64,000 nt of DNA from Bosea sp. PAMC 26642 (GCF_001562255.1 NZ_CP014301.1:5301501-5365500); one strand, 5' to 3'; positions 1 through 8,671 are shown, numbered from the stretch's first letter. Numbers and translations: made by a program. The notes: generated by a model not told the origin, from the sequence alone.

Positions 1-1
1 G

Positions 2-967
2 GAGGTGGACCTCGACAACCCTGACAAGGACATCCAATCGCTCGATATCGAACTGCCGGTTCTGACGCGCCGGCTGGAGCGCGAATACAAGAACCTGGAG
101 CAGCTCGATCCGGCGAGCATCGAACACCGCACCATGCCGCTGAAGGCTTTCAGCCCGGCGGAGCAGCGGCAGATCGTCTTCAAGCATATCGACGACGACA
201 CGGTGAGCCACGTCACCGAAATGGGCGAAGGCTTCACGCCGACGCCGCAGAACGTAATCGGCTTCTTCGCCAACGCCATCCGCCGCGATATGCGGCTGGT
301 GGGGGGCTTCGAAATCCTCTTCGGCAAACTGAAGGGCTTCGTGTCGGAACGGCTCTTCGGAAAGCTGGTGCCGCTCGACGACCTGAACGTGCTGCGCAAT
401 CTCTCCGAACCGGAGGTGGTGGCCACGATCATGCGCGGCTTCAAGAAGGCGATCAACGAACTGACAGTGGTGGATCGCGGCACGTCTCGCGTGGAGAACC
501 GGATCAAGCTGTCGCACGCCCGGCCGATGGTGGTGAAGCAGCAAGATGACATGCGGCCCAAGCGCAGCCTATTCAACCGCGTGGTAGGCGACAGCGCTCT
601 GGAGCTGGCGTTCGCGGGCTTTCTCGACGATTGCCCGGACATCCTGTCATTCGCCAAGAATGCGCAGCACACCGGCTTCAGCATCGAATACCGGACGGCG
701 GACGGATCGATATCGTCTTACATCCCCGACTTCCTGGTGAAGCGATCGGACAAGGAAGTCTGGATCGTCGAAACCAAAGGTCGCGAGGACGTAAACGATC
801 CGGAGAAATGGCGACGCCTGAAGCTCTGGTGCGCCGACGCCAGCGCCACCGAAGACGGTGTTGTCTATCGGGCGCTCTTCGTGCCGGAGGAGGAATGGGA
901 AAAGCGGGCGCTGAAGCGCTTCGATCAGGCGGTGGCGGTTTTTGACGGGGTGGAGCCGTTGGGCTGA
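2..967 (+). CDS. Type III restriction-type nuclease/helicase subunit, C-terminal part (5' end outside window)
   Basis: This is the C-terminal part of a large DEAD/DEAH-type restriction protein; the frame is open to the left edge, so the start lies outside the window. A PD-(D/E)XK nuclease core is visible near the end: IPDFLV with Asp242, then WIVETKGRED with Glu256 and Lys258 (numbered from the GTG at 5). This matches the C-terminal endonuclease domain of type III Res subunits and related helicase-nucleases. The helicase motifs and any Mod methylase partner would lie upstream, so the system type cannot be settled here. No gene follows on the same strand until 11.7 kb, so this looks like the last gene of a defence module. 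Confidence 0.75.
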   Translation, partial: EVDLDNPDKDIQSLDIELPVLTRRLEREYKNLEQLDPASIEHRTMPLKAFSPAEQRQIVFKHIDDDTVSHVTEMGEGFTPTPQNVIGFFANAIRRDMRLVGGFEILFGKLKGFVSERLFGKLVPLDDLNVLRNLSEPEVVATIMRGFKKAINELTVVDRGTSRVENRIKLSHARPMVVKQQDDMRPKRSLFNRVVGDSALELAFAGFLDDCPDILSFAKNAQHTGFSIEYRTADGSISSYIPDFLVKRSDKEVWIVETKGREDVNDPEKWRRLKLWCADASATEDGVVYRALFVPEEEWEKRALKRFDQAVAVFDGVEPLG

Positions 968-1316
968 TTGGTGCGACGATCTGCCGTCCGTGATCGCTGG
1001 CGGCCGCTCTAAACCGCTTCCATTCGCCCGGAATGTTGGCCTTTTTGTTGGCCTTTACACGATAAAATGCCTTCAAGTATGATACAAATCAATAATTTAA
1101 CTCGTTTCTGAGGTTCCCTCAAGCGCACCATTTTCCCGATATGCCCCGTCAGCGAGACGGCCTGTGGATATGGCGCTTCTTCGGCCAACCGGGAGAGGCC
1201 AGTCTGCGTTCACCGACGATGACCGCTACTGATCGCCAAAGCGGGTTTGGGCCGCCTTGTCGCTCTTCGGTTCGAATCCGGCGCCTGACCCGGCGCCGGG
1301 CGTCATCGGACCCGCG
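968..1316. other. Intergenic stretch without a recognisable gene; contains a tRNA T-arm-like motif
   Basis: About 350 bases between the restriction gene and the TRAP operon hold no ORF I can support. Bases around 1060-1110 are clearly richer in A/T than the surroundings. At 1269-1279 the sequence GGTTCGAATCC is identical to a tRNA T-loop, but no acceptor stem or anticodon arm can be paired with it, so it is at most a tRNA 3' fragment. This would fit an attachment-site remnant beside a defence island, but that is speculation. Confidence 0.4.
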
Positions 1317-2723
1317 CTAGCGCAACATCCCCATCGTTCGCGGCAGCCAGAGCGTCAGCTCGGGGATGAAGGTGATCGCGAAGAGTGCCGCAAAGAGCGG
1401 GATCAGCCACGGCAGGATCGCCATCGTGGTCCGCTCCACCGAGAGGTTGGCCACGCGCGACAGCACGAACAGCACCATGCCGAGCGGCGGATGCAGCAGG
1501 CCGATCATCAGGTTCAGCGTCATGATCAGCCCGAAATGGATCGGATCGACGCCGAGCTTGAGGGCGATTGGCAAAAGTATCGGCACCACGATGGTGATCG
1601 CCGCGATGGTGTCGAGGAAGCAGCCGATGAAGAGCAGCAGCAAGTTGACCAGGATCAGGAAGACCCATTTGTTCTGGGTCAGGCTGAGGATGGCGTCCGA
1701 CATGATCTGCGCGGTGTTCGACACCGTCAGCAGCCAGGCGAAGATCGAGGCGGCGGTGACGATGAACAGCACGGAGGCCGTGGTTTCGATCGTGTCGAAG
1801 GTCGCCTTCGTCAGCGTCCGCAGGGTCATCGACCGGTAGCGCACGAGACCCAGGAACAGCGACCAGATCACGGCGGCTGCCGCAGCTTCGGTCGGCGTAA
1901 ACCAACCCATCGTCATGCCGCCGATCAGGATGACCGGCGTCATCAGCGCCATCACGGCCGAGAAGTCGAAATAATAGTCGAGGCCGAGCAGCAGCGCGAG
2001 CGCAAGCCCGATGGCGAGGTTGTCCGACAGGCCTGCCCAGATCAGACCATAGGCTACGATCGGAAATCCGAGTACCACCGCGACCTCGATGCCGGCCGTT
2101 CCGATTTCGCGCCACGAGAATGCCGAGTCCGAGCCCCATTTGTAGATGCGCGCGAAGATCGCCACCGTCGCCATCATGAACAGCGTCATCACCACGCCGG
2201 GGATGACGCCGCCGAGGAAGAGCGCGCCGATCGAGGTGTTCGACATCATGCCGTAGATGACGAAGGGCAGCGAGGGCGGGATGATCGGCCCCAGCGTGGC
2301 GGAAGCCGCGGTGACGCCGACCGCGACCTCGGCGGAATAACCGTGGTCCTTCATCGCCTTGATCTCGATCGTGCCGATGCCGGCGGCATCCGCGATGGCG
2401 GTGCCGGACATGCCCGAGAAGATCACCGAGCCGATGATGTTGACCTGGGCCAGGCCGCCGCGCATCCAGCCGACGAGCGCGACCGCGAAGGCATAGATGC
2501 GGCCGGTGACGCCTGCGATGTTCATCAGGTTGCCGGCCAGGATGAAGAACGGCACGGCCAGCAGCGGGAAGCTCTCGACGCCGGCGATCATGCGCTGCGC
2601 CAGGATGACATCGGGAACGGTGCCCGAGATCAGGATGAAGGTCAGAGAAGCGACGGCCATGGCGATCGCCACCGGCACGCCGAGGATCATCAGGGCAAGG
2701 AAGGAACCGAGCAGGATCAGCAT
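1317..2723 (-). CDS. dctM: TRAP transporter large permease, DctM family
   Basis: Integral membrane subunit that carries out sodium-coupled uptake of an organic acid delivered by the DctP binding protein. The 468-residue protein is hydrophobic throughout, with the usual DctM pattern of roughly a dozen membrane segments and the conserved GMSGTAIADAAGIG and LGPIIPPSLPFVIYG regions. I chose the ATG at 2723 (MLILLGSF) because upstream codons in this frame are polar and the next gene, dctQ, ends only 7 bases away. It is the third gene of a dctP-dctQ-dctM set. The substrate is unknown; DctM sequence does not reveal it. Confidence 0.92.
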   Translation of the reverse strand: MLILLGSFLALMILGVPVAIAMAVASLTFILISGTVPDVILAQRMIAGVESFPLLAVPFFILAGNLMNIAGVTGRIYAFAVALVGWMRGGLAQVNIIGSVIFSGMSGTAIADAAGIGTIEIKAMKDHGYSAEVAVGVTAASATLGPIIPPSLPFVIYGMMSNTSIGALFLGGVIPGVVMTLFMMATVAIFARIYKWGSDSAFSWREIGTAGIEVAVVLGFPIVAYGLIWAGLSDNLAIGLALALLLGLDYYFDFSAVMALMTPVILIGGMTMGWFTPTEAAAAAVIWSLFLGLVRYRSMTLRTLTKATFDTIETTASVLFIVTAASIFAWLLTVSNTAQIMSDAILSLTQNKWVFLILVNLLLLFIGCFLDTIAAITIVVPILLPIALKLGVDPIHFGLIMTLNLMIGLLHPPLGMVLFVLSRVANLSVERTTMAILPWLIPLFAALFAITFIPELTLWLPRTMGMLR

Positions 2724-2730
2724 GGTGGTC

Positions 2731-3309
2731 TCAGGCCTCCGAGCCGTCGAAAGCTTCCGGCTTCTCCAGCACGGAATAGCCGCGCTGCCAGTTCTGCCAG
2801 GCGACATGGAGTGCCCGCAGCGTCATCAGCGCGAAGGCAAGAACGACCGTGTTGAAGATGACCGACTTCGGAAAGTCGATCGTCGTCATCATCTCGTCGG
2901 GGATGAGGGAGGCGTATTTGTACATCAGCCAGGTGCCGTAGGCGAAGAAGCCGACGCGGACGACATCGACGAAGGTCGCCATGACGCGGCCGAGCCCCGG
3001 CGACATGTAGCGGTAAAGGAAATCGACCTGGATATGGCGCGAGGCCCGCACGCAGAGCGATGCGCCGAGGAAGACCACGACGACCAGAGCGTAGATCGCG
3101 ATCTCCTCGGTCCAAGCGAAGGAGTTGTTCAGGACGTAGCGGGTGAAGAACTGCAGGATGACGGAGCCGACCATGACCCAGAAGGCGGCGAGCGTGATCC
3201 AGTCCTCGATGCCGTAGCCTGAGAGATCGGCCGGCGGCGCCGCCTCGTCGAAGACGTGGGCGAGTTCCTCGCTGGTGACCGGCGTGTGGATTTCGGGCGT
3301 TGTCGTCAT
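2731..3309 (-). CDS. dctQ: TRAP transporter small permease, DctQ family
   Basis: The small membrane subunit of the tripartite transporter, which holds the large permease and the periplasmic binding protein together. It has 192 residues with four hydrophobic segments, and the second is followed by the WTEEIAIYALVVVVFLGASLCVR stretch typical of DctQ (an acidic EE pair next to a membrane helix). Its N-terminus carries an unusually long polar extension of about 35 residues. It sits 7 bases before dctM and is separated from dctP by a palindromic repeat at 3347-3433, so the repeat lies inside the operon. Confidence 0.9.
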   Translation of the reverse strand: MTTTPEIHTPVTSEELAHVFDEAAPPADLSGYGIEDWITLAAFWVMVGSVILQFFTRYVLNNSFAWTEEIAIYALVVVVFLGASLCVRASRHIQVDFLYRYMSPGLGRVMATFVDVVRVGFFAYGTWLMYKYASLIPDEMMTTIDFPKSVIFNTVVLAFALMTLRALHVAWQNWQRGYSVLEKPEAFDGSEA

Positions 3310-3346
3310 GGGCCGGTCCAGTCTTAAGGTCGGTCGAGGTCTTGGC

Positions 3347-3433
3347 CGTCATTGCGAGCGTAGCGAAGCAACCCAGGCGATCCCGCTTGGCGGCTCTGGA
3401 TTGCTTCGTCGGCTTCGCCTCCTCGCAATGACG
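3347..3433. repeat. Palindromic intergenic repeat (REP-like, CATTGCGAG family)
   Basis: The ends CGTCATTGCGAGCG and CCTCGCAATGACG are complementary, and the inner parts around GAAGCAA and TTGCTTCG continue the hairpin. Elements with these ends are common between genes in rhizobia. This one lies between dctP and dctQ, so the transcript would carry a large stem-loop after the dctP message, which could raise dctP level relative to the permeases. Confidence 0.85.
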
Positions 3434-3463
3434 GGCGGGTCACCGCGAGGAGCCGGTCGAGGC

Positions 3464-4435
3464 TTACTTGATCGCCTGGATGCGATCCCAGTCGGCCTTG
3501 CGATAGCCGAACTGCTCGAAGGTGACGTTCTTCTGCACATTGGCGAGGAAGTCGGCCTTGTCGATCTCGGTCACGGTCAGGCCCTTGTCCTTGAAGAACT
3601 GCACCAGCTTGACCTCGTCGGCCTGGATCTTCTTCGTTGCGCGGGCGGAGGCTTCCTGCGCGACCTCGCTGAAGATCTTGCGGTCCTCGGGCGAGAGCTT
3701 GTCCCAGAGTTGCTTGGCGACGACCGTGTTGAGGTGATCGACGATGTGGCCGGTCAGGACGATGTGCTTCTGGACCTCGAAGAATTTCTTCGCTTCGATC
3801 GTCGTCAGCGGGTTCTCCTGCGCCTCGACGGTGCCGTTCTGCAGCGCGAGATAAACCTCGGCGAAGGCGATCGGGGCGGTGTTGGCGCCGCAGGCGCGCG
3901 GCATGGCGAGATAGGCCGGCACGTCGGGCACGCGGATCTTGAGGCCCTTCATGTCGGCGCAAGCCTTGATCGGCTTGTTCGAGGTGGTGTGGCGCGTGCC
4001 GTAATAGGTCACCGAAACGATCTGGTGGCCGCTCTTCTCCTGATAGCCCTTGGCCATCTCGGTGAAGACGTCGCTCTTGGTGTAGGCGAGCAGGTGGTCG
4101 GGACCCCGGAAGGTGAAGGGATAATAGGTCACGCCGATCGGCGGATAGGCGCGCGCCGCGAAGCTCGAACCCGAGATGATGATATCGACGGTCCCGAGCG
4201 TCAGGCCCTGGTTGATGTCGGTTTCCTTGCCCAGCTGAGAGGCCGGATACACGGTGATCTCGTAGCGGCCATTGGTGCGCTTCTTGAATTCGTCTGCAGC
4301 CCAGACCGACTCGGTGTGGAAGGGCTCGGACGTCTCGTAGACATGCGCCCATTTCAGCTTGGTCTGCGCCTGTGCGGGCGCGCCGAGCAGGCTGAGTCCG
4401 GCAGCCAGTGCCGCGAGTGTCAGATAGGTCTTCAT
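3464..4435 (-). CDS. dctP: TRAP transporter periplasmic substrate-binding protein, DctP family
   Basis: Periplasmic receptor of the TRAP system. The first 23 residues are a Sec signal peptide ending in AQAQ. The mature part contains the family's conserved arginine region GLKIRVPDVPAYL and the following QNGTVEAQENPLTTI region, where the arginine normally clamps the ligand carboxylate. Its 323 residues are normal for the family. It is the first structural gene of the dctPQM unit and follows the GntR regulator gene by about 40 bases, so all four are probably one operon. The ligand is likely an organic or sugar acid; the kinase and RuBisCO-like genes upstream suggest a sugar-acid substrate. Confidence 0.92.
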   Translation of the reverse strand: MKTYLTLAALAAGLSLLGAPAQAQTKLKWAHVYETSEPFHTESVWAADEFKKRTNGRYEITVYPASQLGKETDINQGLTLGTVDIIISGSSFAARAYPPIGVTYYPFTFRGPDHLLAYTKSDVFTEMAKGYQEKSGHQIVSVTYYGTRHTTSNKPIKACADMKGLKIRVPDVPAYLAMPRACGANTAPIAFAEVYLALQNGTVEAQENPLTTIEAKKFFEVQKHIVLTGHIVDHLNTVVAKQLWDKLSPEDRKIFSEVAQEASARATKKIQADEVKLVQFFKDKGLTVTEIDKADFLANVQKNVTFEQFGYRKADWDRIQAIK

Positions 4436-4472
4436 TGTCGTCTCCTCCCTGGAGTGTTGTTGTAGGTCGGCG

Positions 4473-5225
4473 TCAATTCTGTCTGCGCGGACGGGCGCTG
4501 ACGCTCGCCTGTCCGTTGATCGGTCCAGCTTCGCCGAAGCTCTGCGAAAAGCGCTCCTGCGAATTGCTCAGATGGCGCGACATGGCCTCGCCGGCTGCCC
4601 TTGCATCGTGGCCGGCGAGCGCATTCCTGATGTCGTGATGCTCGACGAGAGCGGCTCGCCAGGACGCCACATTCTCGAAATAGCGGGCAAGCTGCTGGAA
4701 ATACGGGTTTATGCGCTTGTCGAAGAGCTCGCCGACGAAGCGCACGAGCACGGCATTGCGCATGATGCCGGTGACCGCGACATGAAAGGCCCGGTCGAGC
4801 GCGACGAGTTCGTCTCCCGACAGGTCCGGATCGCTCATCCGGTGCAGGATATCGTCGATCGTAACGAGATCCGCGGGTGAAACACTGCCAGCCGCGGCGA
4901 CGCAGACGGCGCTCTCGATCAGCTCGCGGGCCTTGAGCAGTTCGAAGGGCCCCTCGGAGGGCGTTTCGGACAAGGCGGTCGCGGGCATTGGCGGCCGGTC
5001 GACGACATAGACGCCGGACCCCATGCGGATGCGAACCCGCCCCTCGACCTCGAGCGCAATCAAGGCCTCGCGGACCGAGGGCCGCGACACGCCAAGCTTC
5101 TCCGCCAGCTCCCTCTCGGCAGGCAGGCGCGAGCCGACGGGGAATTCCCGCCGCTCGATCAGCCCGCGCAGCTGGTCGGCGATCTGGCGATACAGACGTG
5201 GCGACTCGACAGCCTCGAGCGGCAC
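4473..5225 (-). CDS. GntR-family transcriptional regulator, FadR/FCD subfamily
   Basis: N-terminal winged helix-turn-helix (LYRQIADQLRGLIER through SRPSVREALIALEVEGRV) followed by an all-helical FCD ligand-binding domain. This is the class that senses small organic acids, often with a metal ion. The frame is open up to an ATG at 5372, but I place the start at the GTG at 5225: an AAGGGG ribosome site lies 6 bases before it, the typical FadR start PLEAVESPRLYRQIADQL begins there, and a strong inverted repeat at 5266-5288 would otherwise fall inside the gene. It probably autoregulates and controls the downstream dctPQM genes, and perhaps the kinase/RuBisCO-like genes upstream. Confidence 0.9.
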   Translation of the reverse strand: MPLEAVESPRLYRQIADQLRGLIERREFPVGSRLPAERELAEKLGVSRPSVREALIALEVEGRVRIRMGSGVYVVDRPPMPATALSETPSEGPFELLKARELIESAVCVAAAGSVSPADLVTIDDILHRMSDPDLSGDELVALDRAFHVAVTGIMRNAVLVRFVGELFDKRINPYFQQLARYFENVASWRAALVEHHDIRNALAGHDARAAGEAMSRHLSNSQERFSQSFGEAGPINGQASVSARPRRQN

Positions 5226-5265
5226 AGCGAACCCCTTGGCGTTTCCTGTCCCGACATTGCGGGTT

Positions 5266-5288
5266 ATTGGCCAGTTGGTCAGGCCAAT
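5266..5288. promoter_or_regulatory. Probable operator of the FadR-type regulator
   Basis: ATTGGCC and GGCCAAT form a perfect inverted repeat separated by 9 bases, and nested in the right half is the near-palindrome TTGGTCAGGCCAA. TTGG/CCAA-type palindromes are typical FadR-family operators. It lies about 40 bases upstream of the GTG chosen for the regulator gene. Confidence 0.55.
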
Positions 5289-5429
5289 TTCTGTAACGGA
5301 ACATTCGAAGTGGCCGAAGTCAAGTTTCGATGCGAACGCGGCTTTCGGCAGAAAGGTTGTCCGCGGATGCATGGCTCGATCAGGCTCTTGCTGACGATCG
5401 AAGTGGCACCGGTCGCCGGAACCGACAGT

Positions 5430-6710
5430 TCATTGCCTGGCCGCCACGTCGAAGAAATCCGGCGGTCCCATCTGGCCGCCCTTCAGGATGATGTCGAGGC
5501 CGTCCAGCTGCGGCAGGTCGCTGTGGACGCGGCAGAGCGGTGCGCCGGGTACGCAGGCGGCGCGGTAGCCGAGCCCCCAGATATCCAGCGCCTGGATCGC
5601 CTGGCTCGACGTGTCGCCGCCGGCCACGATCAGGCGAGACAGCGTCACGCGCTCGACGATCGCACGCAGCAGCGCGGCCGTCGCCGCCGCGACGGAGGCG
5701 GCGTCCTGCGGGGCGCCGTCGGGCCGATCCGTGATCAGCATGACGTCGCCCGTGCCGAGGTGTGAGATGGTCGCGTCGAGCAGATCGTTCCGGTAGCCGG
5801 CATCGCCGAGGCGGCCGGGATCGATCGCCAGCTTGTGGTATCCCGAGGCGGCCTCGACCTGCTCGCGCGTCACGGGCGAAAGGCTTCCGACTAGGGTAAG
5901 CACGGGACCGTCGCGACGCGGCGTCGCCGCGACGACGGCGGTGCGGCCGGAGACATCGACCATCGACCCGGCCAAAAAGGCCTGGGCGACCGAACTCGGA
6001 CCGACGGCGAGCAGCGCCCCTGCTGCGAGTTGCTGCGTCAGCAGCCTGCCGACGACGGCGATATCCGCTTGGCGCGAGACGTCGAGTAGCACTGCTTCGG
6101 GGCCGCTCGCGAACTTTTCAACCCAAAGAGCCTCGACGCTGCCGTCATAAGCCCGGTAGTCCAGCAACTCGATGGGCCCGACACCCTGACCCGCGAGATG
6201 GCGCCGCAGGTCGGCTTCGTGCATCGGCGTCACCGGATGTACGCTCATCGTCGGATGGCGGTCGATCCTGTGGACGGCGCCGCCGATACCGGCGGCCGCG
6301 AAGAGCTGGCCGAAAAGACAGTAGCGGCGGAGATTGGGCTGGCCGCCGACGATTGGGACCGGGCCCTGGGGGAAATGCCGTCGCAGCGCCCGGATCGCCG
6401 CGCCGAGACTGCCGGTCCCGGGAGCGCTGTCGAAGGTCGAGCAGCATTTGTAATGCATCAGGGCGACGCCCTGCGCCGCGAAGAATGCGCCTGCGGGGTC
6501 GAGCTCCGCCGTCATGGCGTCGGGAGCCATGGCTCGGGTCGCCCCTGCGACGCCGATCGCGTCGAGCGGGCCGGCGGCGGCCAGATGCGCGGGCGTCGGA
6601 AGGCCGAGGAACAGCAGGGCGCGCAGCCCGCCTTCGACCAGTGTCGCCAGCGTATCCGTCGCGCCGGTGAAATCGTCGCCATACCAGCCATAGAGCGGAA
6701 CGCGCGCCAT
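5430..6710 (-). CDS. Four-carbon acid sugar kinase family protein (DUF1537; 3-oxo-isoapionate kinase-like)
   Basis: ATP-dependent kinase of the DUF1537 family, which phosphorylates short sugar acids such as threonate, erythronate or 3-oxo-isoapionate. The N-terminal domain begins with WYGDDFTGATD (Asp12, Asp13), the signature of this family. The C-terminal nucleotide domain has a VAGGDTSSQAI loop and a final LKGGQMGPPDFF segment. At 426 residues it is full length. It lies 8 bases after the RuBisCO-like gene and is surely co-transcribed with it. In D-apionate catabolism the kinase OiaK acts just before a RuBisCO-like enzyme, so OiaK is the closest known parallel. The exact substrate is inference. 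Confidence 0.85.
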   Translation of the reverse strand: MARVPLYGWYGDDFTGATDTLATLVEGGLRALLFLGLPTPAHLAAAGPLDAIGVAGATRAMAPDAMTAELDPAGAFFAAQGVALMHYKCCSTFDSAPGTGSLGAAIRALRRHFPQGPVPIVGGQPNLRRYCLFGQLFAAAGIGGAVHRIDRHPTMSVHPVTPMHEADLRRHLAGQGVGPIELLDYRAYDGSVEALWVEKFASGPEAVLLDVSRQADIAVVGRLLTQQLAAGALLAVGPSSVAQAFLAGSMVDVSGRTAVVAATPRRDGPVLTLVGSLSPVTREQVEAASGYHKLAIDPGRLGDAGYRNDLLDATISHLGTGDVMLITDRPDGAPQDAASVAAATAALLRAIVERVTLSRLIVAGGDTSSQAIQALDIWGLGYRAACVPGAPLCRVHSDLPQLDGLDIILKGGQMGPPDFFDVAARQ

Positions 6711-6718
6711 CGCAGACC

Positions 6719-7990
6719 TCAGCCTGCCTTGCCGAAGAAATCCAGCGCCTGGCGCAGCTCGGGATGCCTACCCGCTGCTTCCTGCAGAGGGGTGCCGCTC
6801 GCCACGGCCGCCCAGGCCTGGCGGATGCTGGCGACGCCGGCCGCCGGGCCGCCTGGATGAGCGAGAATGCCGCCGCCCGCCATGAACAGGAGATCGTCGT
6901 TGCCGATCGCATCCCAGGTCGGCTGCGCCGTGCCGGCCCACTGCCCCGATGAGAACGCCGGCAGCACGCGGTCGTCGATGCCATCGCTCAGTGGCGTGAT
7001 GCAATCGCGGGCCGAGGAGACCACTTCCTCGTCCGCCTGTGCGAATTTCCCCTGCAGGCCATGGACATGCAGGTGGTCGATGCCCGCCAGCCGCCAGAGT
7101 GTCTGATAGGCCTGGAAGGAAATGCCGAGCATGGGGTGGCGCGAGAGAGCGCCGAACCCGTTGCGGTGGCCGTGGAGCGCCAGATCGGTGGCGCTGCGCA
7201 AGGTCTCGATCGCCGAAAACCCGCACCAATTCAGGCTCGCCATGACGCAGGTGCCGCCCTCGCGCGTCACCAGATCGGCATGGCGGCGCATCGCATCGGT
7301 CTCGTCGGTGATATTGAAGGCCACCATCACCGCCTTGCCGGTGCGGTCCTGGTGCCTCCGCACCGCCTCCATCACGGCGGGTACGCGCTGTGCCAGCGGG
7401 GCATGGACGGGGTCGGCCGAGATCTCGTCGTCCTTGATGAAGTCGAGCCCGGCTTCGCAGAGCTTTGCAACCAGCGCTGCGGTCTCCTGCGGGCTCAGGC
7501 CGACATTGGGCTTGATGATCGAGCCGACCAGCGGGCCTTCCATCACGCCTGTCAGAGTGCGTGTTCCGGCGATGCCCTGACGCGGCATCGCAAATCGACT
7601 GCGGAACGAGGCCGGCAAGGTGATCGTGTCGAGCCGCAGACCGGTGACCTCGCCCAGATCGTAGAGATTGCCGGCGACGATGGAGGCCAGAGTCGCGAGA
7701 TTGGCGCCGACATTGTCGATCGGGAACGAGATCGCGACGCGGGCGCGGCGCCAGGGGCCGGAGACGCCCTTCTTCGCCAGCCAGGCATTGGGCAGGCTAG
7801 CCGTGGCGACGGAGTCCAGCTCATCGATGCGGGTCACGACGGCGCGAGTGCGGCTGCGCAACTCGTCGGTCTCGCCGGCGACGCGGGTGAAGGTGCCGCT
7901 CGACTGCTCCCCCGCCATGATCTCTGCGACCTTCGCAGGGTCGAGCGGGGTTTCGATCAGATAGGTGGCTTCGAAACGGTTTGGATTCAT
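6719..7990 (-). CDS. RuBisCO-like protein (form IV type), candidate phosphorylated sugar-acid decarboxylase/hydrolase
   Basis: A RuBisCO large-subunit homologue in a heterotroph. Counting from the ATG at 7990, active-site positions are largely kept: Lys160 in IIKPNVGLS, the carbamylated-lysine motif FIKDDE (Lys186, Asp188, Glu189), His275-Arg276, loop-6 Lys315 in GKF, the SSG phosphate contact near 347, and the GGGILAHPGG phosphate loop near 372. Retention of the metal site means it should still do enolisation chemistry. Paired with an OiaK-type kinase it resembles OiaX or OiaT of D-apionate degradation, which act on 3-oxo-isoapionate-4-phosphate. Upstream apionate enzymes are absent here, so the substrate may differ. 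In-frame ATGs at 7999 and 8017 are alternatives; 7990 has GGATG upstream and gives the usual N-terminus. Confidence 0.9.
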   Translation of the reverse strand: MNPNRFEATYLIETPLDPAKVAEIMAGEQSSGTFTRVAGETDELRSRTRAVVTRIDELDSVATASLPNAWLAKKGVSGPWRRARVAISFPIDNVGANLATLASIVAGNLYDLGEVTGLRLDTITLPASFRSRFAMPRQGIAGTRTLTGVMEGPLVGSIIKPNVGLSPQETAALVAKLCEAGLDFIKDDEISADPVHAPLAQRVPAVMEAVRRHQDRTGKAVMVAFNITDETDAMRRHADLVTREGGTCVMASLNWCGFSAIETLRSATDLALHGHRNGFGALSRHPMLGISFQAYQTLWRLAGIDHLHVHGLQGKFAQADEEVVSSARDCITPLSDGIDDRVLPAFSSGQWAGTAQPTWDAIGNDDLLFMAGGGILAHPGGPAAGVASIRQAWAAVASGTPLQEAAGRHPELRQALDFFGKAG

Positions 7991-8057
7991 CGGCATCATC
8001 CGTTCGTGAAGCGTCATGCTCGGGCTTGGCCTGAAAATCTCATGACTGGTATCCGAG

Positions 8058-8079
8058 ATGGTCGGGTCAGCCCGACCAT
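8058..8079. promoter_or_regulatory. Strong inverted repeat between VOC and RuBisCO-like genes
   Basis: ATGGTCGGG and CCCGACCAT form nine perfect base pairs around the four bases TCAG. The core TGGTC/GACCA resembles FadR-type operators and the site at 5275-5287. There is no T-rich tail on either strand, so an operator is more likely than a terminator. It lies in the only gap (8018-8098) within this minus-strand set. Confidence 0.45.
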
Positions 8080-8098
8080 GACGCGCTTTGCTATGAGA

Positions 8099-8638
8099 TC
8101 AAAGCTTGCTCAGATCCGGAAACGGCCGCACCGGGTCGCTGCCGTCCCAGGTCGCTGCGGCCTCGCGGATCAGGCGGAACATCTCGCCCTTGGGGCCTGC
8201 GACCTCCGAGAGTTCGATCACCGTGCCGGGGTGGTAATGCGTGTCGAAATAGATGAAGCGGCCGCGCTCGCCGACCTCGCCCGACATCACCGCCTTGAAG
8301 CCCTGCTTCGTCAACCGCTCGAGATCGGCGTCGTAGTCCGAGGTCCAGTAGGCGACGTGCTGCAGGCCGGAATGGCCGGCATCGGTGAAGTCCTTGTACA
8401 TCGACGGCACGTCGTTGCGGCACTGGATCAGCTCGATCTGGAGCGGGCCGGAATTGGCCAGCGCGACCGAGTTGTGCGGCTCGTAGGCCTCGCCCTTGTA
8501 GCGGTAGTTTCTGATCGGCACCTTGGGATTGTAGAAGAACGGCCCGACGCCGAGCACGCTGCTCCAATAGTCCATCGCCGCCTCGATATCGGGGACGACG
8601 TATCCGGCCTGGCGGATCTCGCCGAAGAAGCGGCTCAT
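8099..8638 (-). CDS. VOC (glyoxalase/methylmalonyl-CoA epimerase fold) family protein
   Basis: A 179-residue metal-dependent protein of the vicinal oxygen chelate superfamily with two beta-alpha-beta-beta-beta units. Candidate metal ligands are Gln10 in the first strand (RQAGYVVPDIEAA), a His in LQHVAYW, and a Glu in VIELSE. Glutamine in the first ligand position occurs in some glyoxalase-type enzymes. It lies between the fused TRAP permease and the RuBisCO-like protein in the same orientation, so an epimerase, isomerase or lyase step acting on the transported sugar acid is plausible. The exact reaction cannot be read from the sequence. Confidence 0.8.
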   Translation of the reverse strand: MSRFFGEIRQAGYVVPDIEAAMDYWSSVLGVGPFFYNPKVPIRNYRYKGEAYEPHNSVALANSGPLQIELIQCRNDVPSMYKDFTDAGHSGLQHVAYWTSDYDADLERLTKQGFKAVMSGEVGERGRFIYFDTHYHPGTVIELSEVAGPKGEMFRLIREAAATWDGSDPVRPFPDLSKL

Positions 8639-8671
8639 GGGGATACCTTTGTGATTACGCGATGACGGGGG

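Noticed and set aside
1269..1279. A tRNA gene at the T-loop-like sequence
   Set aside because: Upstream sequence cannot form the acceptor, D and anticodon stems in the required spacing.
1257..2855. Long plus-strand open frame opposite dctM
   Set aside because: Its composition (Arg, Asp, His, Gln rich) is that of an antisense shadow of a membrane-protein gene; the minus strand shows clear DctM motifs.
3347..3433. CRISPR repeat or insertion sequence
   Set aside because: It is a single large palindrome without spacers or an open frame; it fits the REP-like class found elsewhere in the window.
8058..8079. Intrinsic terminator after the VOC gene
   Set aside because: The stem is strong but no T-run follows on either strand, so an operator is more likely.
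7061..8665. Plus-strand 534-codon frame over the RuBisCO-like and VOC genes
   Set aside because: Spans two well-supported minus-strand genes and the gap between them; no recognisable domain.
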